This document shows positions 33,469 through 34,840 of a stretch of DNA of 34,840 bases, in pieces. This DNA comes from an uncultured Bacteroidota bacterium (GTDB lineage: Bacteria > Bacteroidota > Bacteroidia > Flavobacteriales_F > PHOS-HE28), in NCBI GenBank assembly GCA_902825795.1, contig CADECG010000024.1, forward strand, positions 1-34,840, written 5' to 3'. Below the pieces are notes generated by a model. The model was given only the letters and a program-made list of their open reading frames with translations, ran no database searches and was not told the origin of the DNA. The position numbers and the translations under genes are program-made. How positions within the stretch are numbered: the stretch's first letter is position 1; the number at the start of each line of letters is the position of its first letter.

Positions 33469-33978
33469 CTAACTGGACAACCACCATTCTTGAAATTCAG
33501 CGAGAACGTCGGGCTCTAGATCCAACACAGTTTCCGCCAGTGTTGGATGACCGTTAAGTCCGGCGATCACGCACAAGGCCACACGAGTGAAGGATTCATC
33601 CTTCCGTCGCTCCATGGCTTTGAACAACAGATCGGGTAACTCCTTCAACGCAGCGAAATAGGCCTCGGTCAGTTCCTCCGGCACGATCACGGTCTTTACT
33701 TGGCGAGCTATCTCGATGGATACGGGGAACAAGAAGAAAGACGCATCGGCGTTGCTTGGGTCCGTCGCCAATGCGCGAATAACATGCGGCACGGCAGCGA
33801 ACGAAGCGGGGTACACATCGCCTTGATGACACAGTGAACTCCACAAAGAGAACCAAGGCTCCGAACCGCCTTCTGAATGTGGAAGGGAATGCAGCCTTCT
33901 CAGTAAGGAGGGAACATCGCTGGCGGAACCATATGCATGTTCAAGGCTTTTCCATTTGGGGTCCTCGAGAGCTAACAT
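33469..33978 (-). CDS. Helical (HEAT-like) protein, function unknown
   Basis: 169 residues from ATG 33978 (MLALEDPKWKSLEHAYGSAS). The body is all-helical, with paired helices SDVPSLLRRLHSLPHS, ASFAAVPHVIRALATDPSNA, ELTEAYFAALKELPDLLFKA, SFTRVALCVIAGLNGHPTLA and a tail DVLAEFQEWW. This HEAT-like look is common among small immunity or SMI1-neighbour proteins, but I cannot assign a family. The frame stays open upstream to 34404 straight through dispersed element copy L; I chose the start just outside the element. Codon use is less GC-rich than the core genes. Confidence 0.75.
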   Translation of the reverse strand: MLALEDPKWKSLEHAYGSASDVPSLLRRLHSLPHSEGGSEPWFSLWSSLCHQGDVYPASFAAVPHVIRALATDPSNADASFFLFPVSIEIARQVKTVIVPEELTEAYFAALKELPDLLFKAMERRKDESFTRVALCVIAGLNGHPTLAETVLDLEPDVLAEFQEWWLSS

Positions 33979-34012
33979 CCGGCCAAGGTATTTCGGGTGC
34001 GTTCGTACTACT

Positions 34013-34108
34013 ACTTGTCCCGGCGGGCCAGAGGCCCTAAAACCCTGAGGCCCTCGGAAAAACCCGAGCGCCTGCCCGCGCGCAACAGCCGGGCTGGTGC
34101 GTGGGGGC
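34013..34108 (+). repeat. Dispersed element, copy L (full)
   Basis: ACTTGTCCCGGCGGGCCAGA, GGCCCTAAAACCCTGAGGCC, CTCGGAAAAACCCGAGCGCC, TGCCCGCGCGCAACAGCCGG, GCTGGTGCGTGGGGG. On the minus strand it has no stop codon in the frame of the gene at 33469-33978. Confidence 0.95.
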
Positions 34109-34447
34109 GCTTCCGCTCGTTTGCTGGCCTTAAGTGTTGGCCCGCGGCCGCGAAAAATGAAATCGCAGCTGCGATCGAAGAAGCCTCGCGCTACATTGGT
34201 GCATTCGCGTATGTCTTGCATTGGTAGTCGGCTGTCAATGACACACCCGCGCACTGCATCCCGGATCGTCAACCGCGACCGCTCCATTGCAACCCGAAGA
34301 AAACCGATCGGCACATCGCAACCTGTCGTCCGCAGTAGGCAAAAGTTCATCCCCGCCCACAACGGAACGTTCGCAGCCGTCATCCACCCATCTCGGCCCA
34401 GCAAAACGATTCTTTCAGCTACGGTCCCACTGCTTCAGTACGCGAGA
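34109..34447. other. Unresolved stretch without a confident gene
   Basis: Between copy L and the next gene. The minus frame is open from 34404 (MTAANVPLWAGMNFCLLRTT, GFLRVAMERSRLTIRDAVRG) into copy L and the downstream gene. It might be a short cysteine-containing ORF or an N-terminal extension, but nothing in it matches a family. Plus-strand frames are arginine- and serine-rich shadows. Confidence 0.4.
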
Positions 34448-34684
34448 TCACTCCTTCGTACTGCCGCGCGGTCTGCGCAACGTGCGGATGATCCAGCGCC
34501 ACCAGAAGAACAGCACAACGGCCACAACAGCATGGACCCCGAGAGAGACGACCAGGTAAGTGATCACGTACGACTTCGGCCCTTCCTTCGGCTCCACGAA
34601 GAGCAGCAATGTGCCATATAGCGTGGACGCAGTGAACATGGCCGCAAGCGGAACGCACACCCCGGCCAACACTTTTCGCCACAT
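34448..34684 (-). CDS. Small membrane protein, two predicted helices
   Basis: 78 residues from ATG 34684 (MWRKVLAGVCVPLAAMFTAS); a TTG at 34708 would add eight. Two hydrophobic helices (LAGVCVPLAAMFTASTLYGT and VITYLVVSLGVHAVVAVVLF) are joined by a charged loop (FVEPKEGPKSY), and the C-terminus is strongly basic (WWRWIIRTLRRPRGSTKE). This arrangement suggests a cytoplasmic tail by the positive-inside rule. No family recognised. Copy M lies directly upstream, so its promoter would have to be in or beyond the element. Confidence 0.74.
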   Translation of the reverse strand: MWRKVLAGVCVPLAAMFTASTLYGTLLLFVEPKEGPKSYVITYLVVSLGVHAVVAVVLFFWWRWIIRTLRRPRGSTKE

Positions 34685-34710
34685 CGAAGGCAATGTAGTT
34701 GTGCTCAACA

Positions 34711-34796
34711 GTAAGGCGGGCCAGAGGCCCTAGAACCCTGAGGCCCTCGGCAAAAAGCGAGCGCCTGCCCGCGCGGCAGCCGAGCTAGTGCGGGGC
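34711..34796 (+). repeat. Dispersed element, copy M (full)
   Basis: GTAAGGCGGGCCAGAGGCCC, TAGAACCCTGAGGCCCTCGG, CAAAAAGCGAGCGCCTGCCC, GCGCGGCAGCCGAGCTAGTG, CGGGG. It is the last copy before the window edge; the 44 bases after it show no gene. Confidence 0.94.
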
Positions 34797-34840
34797 GAGC
34801 AGGACTAGCGCACCCACATACTTAGCGTGACTTGACTCGT

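Noticed and set aside
21855..34796. Element copies as canonical integron attC sites
   Set aside because: Layout is similar (same orientation, abutting genes, bulged palindrome), but the ends lack the required AAC...GTT core triplets (RYYYAAC and GTTRRRY), genes point both ways, and no integrase gene is visible. Kept only as an analogy.

Overview
The window looks like a chromosomal segment of a GC-rich member of the Bacteroidota, probably Flavobacteriales-like. Four things point there: several secreted proteins with C-terminal type IX secretion (T9SS) sorting domains; RemB/Wzi-type outer-membrane proteins; methionine synthase split into two genes; and exact matches to the Bacteroidota -7 promoter box TAnnTTTG. 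No rRNA, tRNA, CRISPR array, integrase or transposase gene was recognised.

Positions 1 to about 21.5 kb hold ordinary chromosomal genes. On the minus strand come the N-terminus of a TolC-family protein cut by the window edge, an OmpA-like protein, and the split methionine synthase (two genes overlapping as ATGA) behind a SAM-I riboswitch. On the plus strand are cysQ and the GDP-L-fucose pair gmd and fcl, then a tiny DUF5670-type membrane protein (minus) and two response regulators, one single-domain and one NtrC-like. Envelope genes follow: a putative barrel protein, a TonB-domain protein and a small secreted protein. A tightly packed minus-strand operon then places a WecA/MraY-like sugar-phosphate transferase between two RemB/Wzi-like barrels. 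A short histidine-kinase remnant, an intact CHASE3 histidine kinase, a coiled-coil lipoprotein and a YtxH protein complete this part.

From about 21.5 kb to the right edge the organisation changes. Small or self-contained genes in both orientations (toxin-antitoxin loci, T9SS cargo, lipoproteins, a Cro/C1-type regulator, tiny membrane proteins) are separated by copies of one dispersed imperfect-palindrome element of roughly 50 to 110 bases. I count 13 full or partial copies, all in the same orientation whichever way the neighbouring genes point. Many abut a stop codon within a few bases, so this part reads like an array of gene-plus-element units. It resembles an integron cassette array in layout but lacks the canonical attC core triplets. 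The same region has a 7-copy, 44-bp tandem repeat beside a Cro/C1-type regulator, two operator-like dyads 44 bp apart, an orphan antitoxin whose toxin is replaced by the element, and a toxin gene broken by two in-frame amber codons. This right-hand region is where an undescribed system is most likely.
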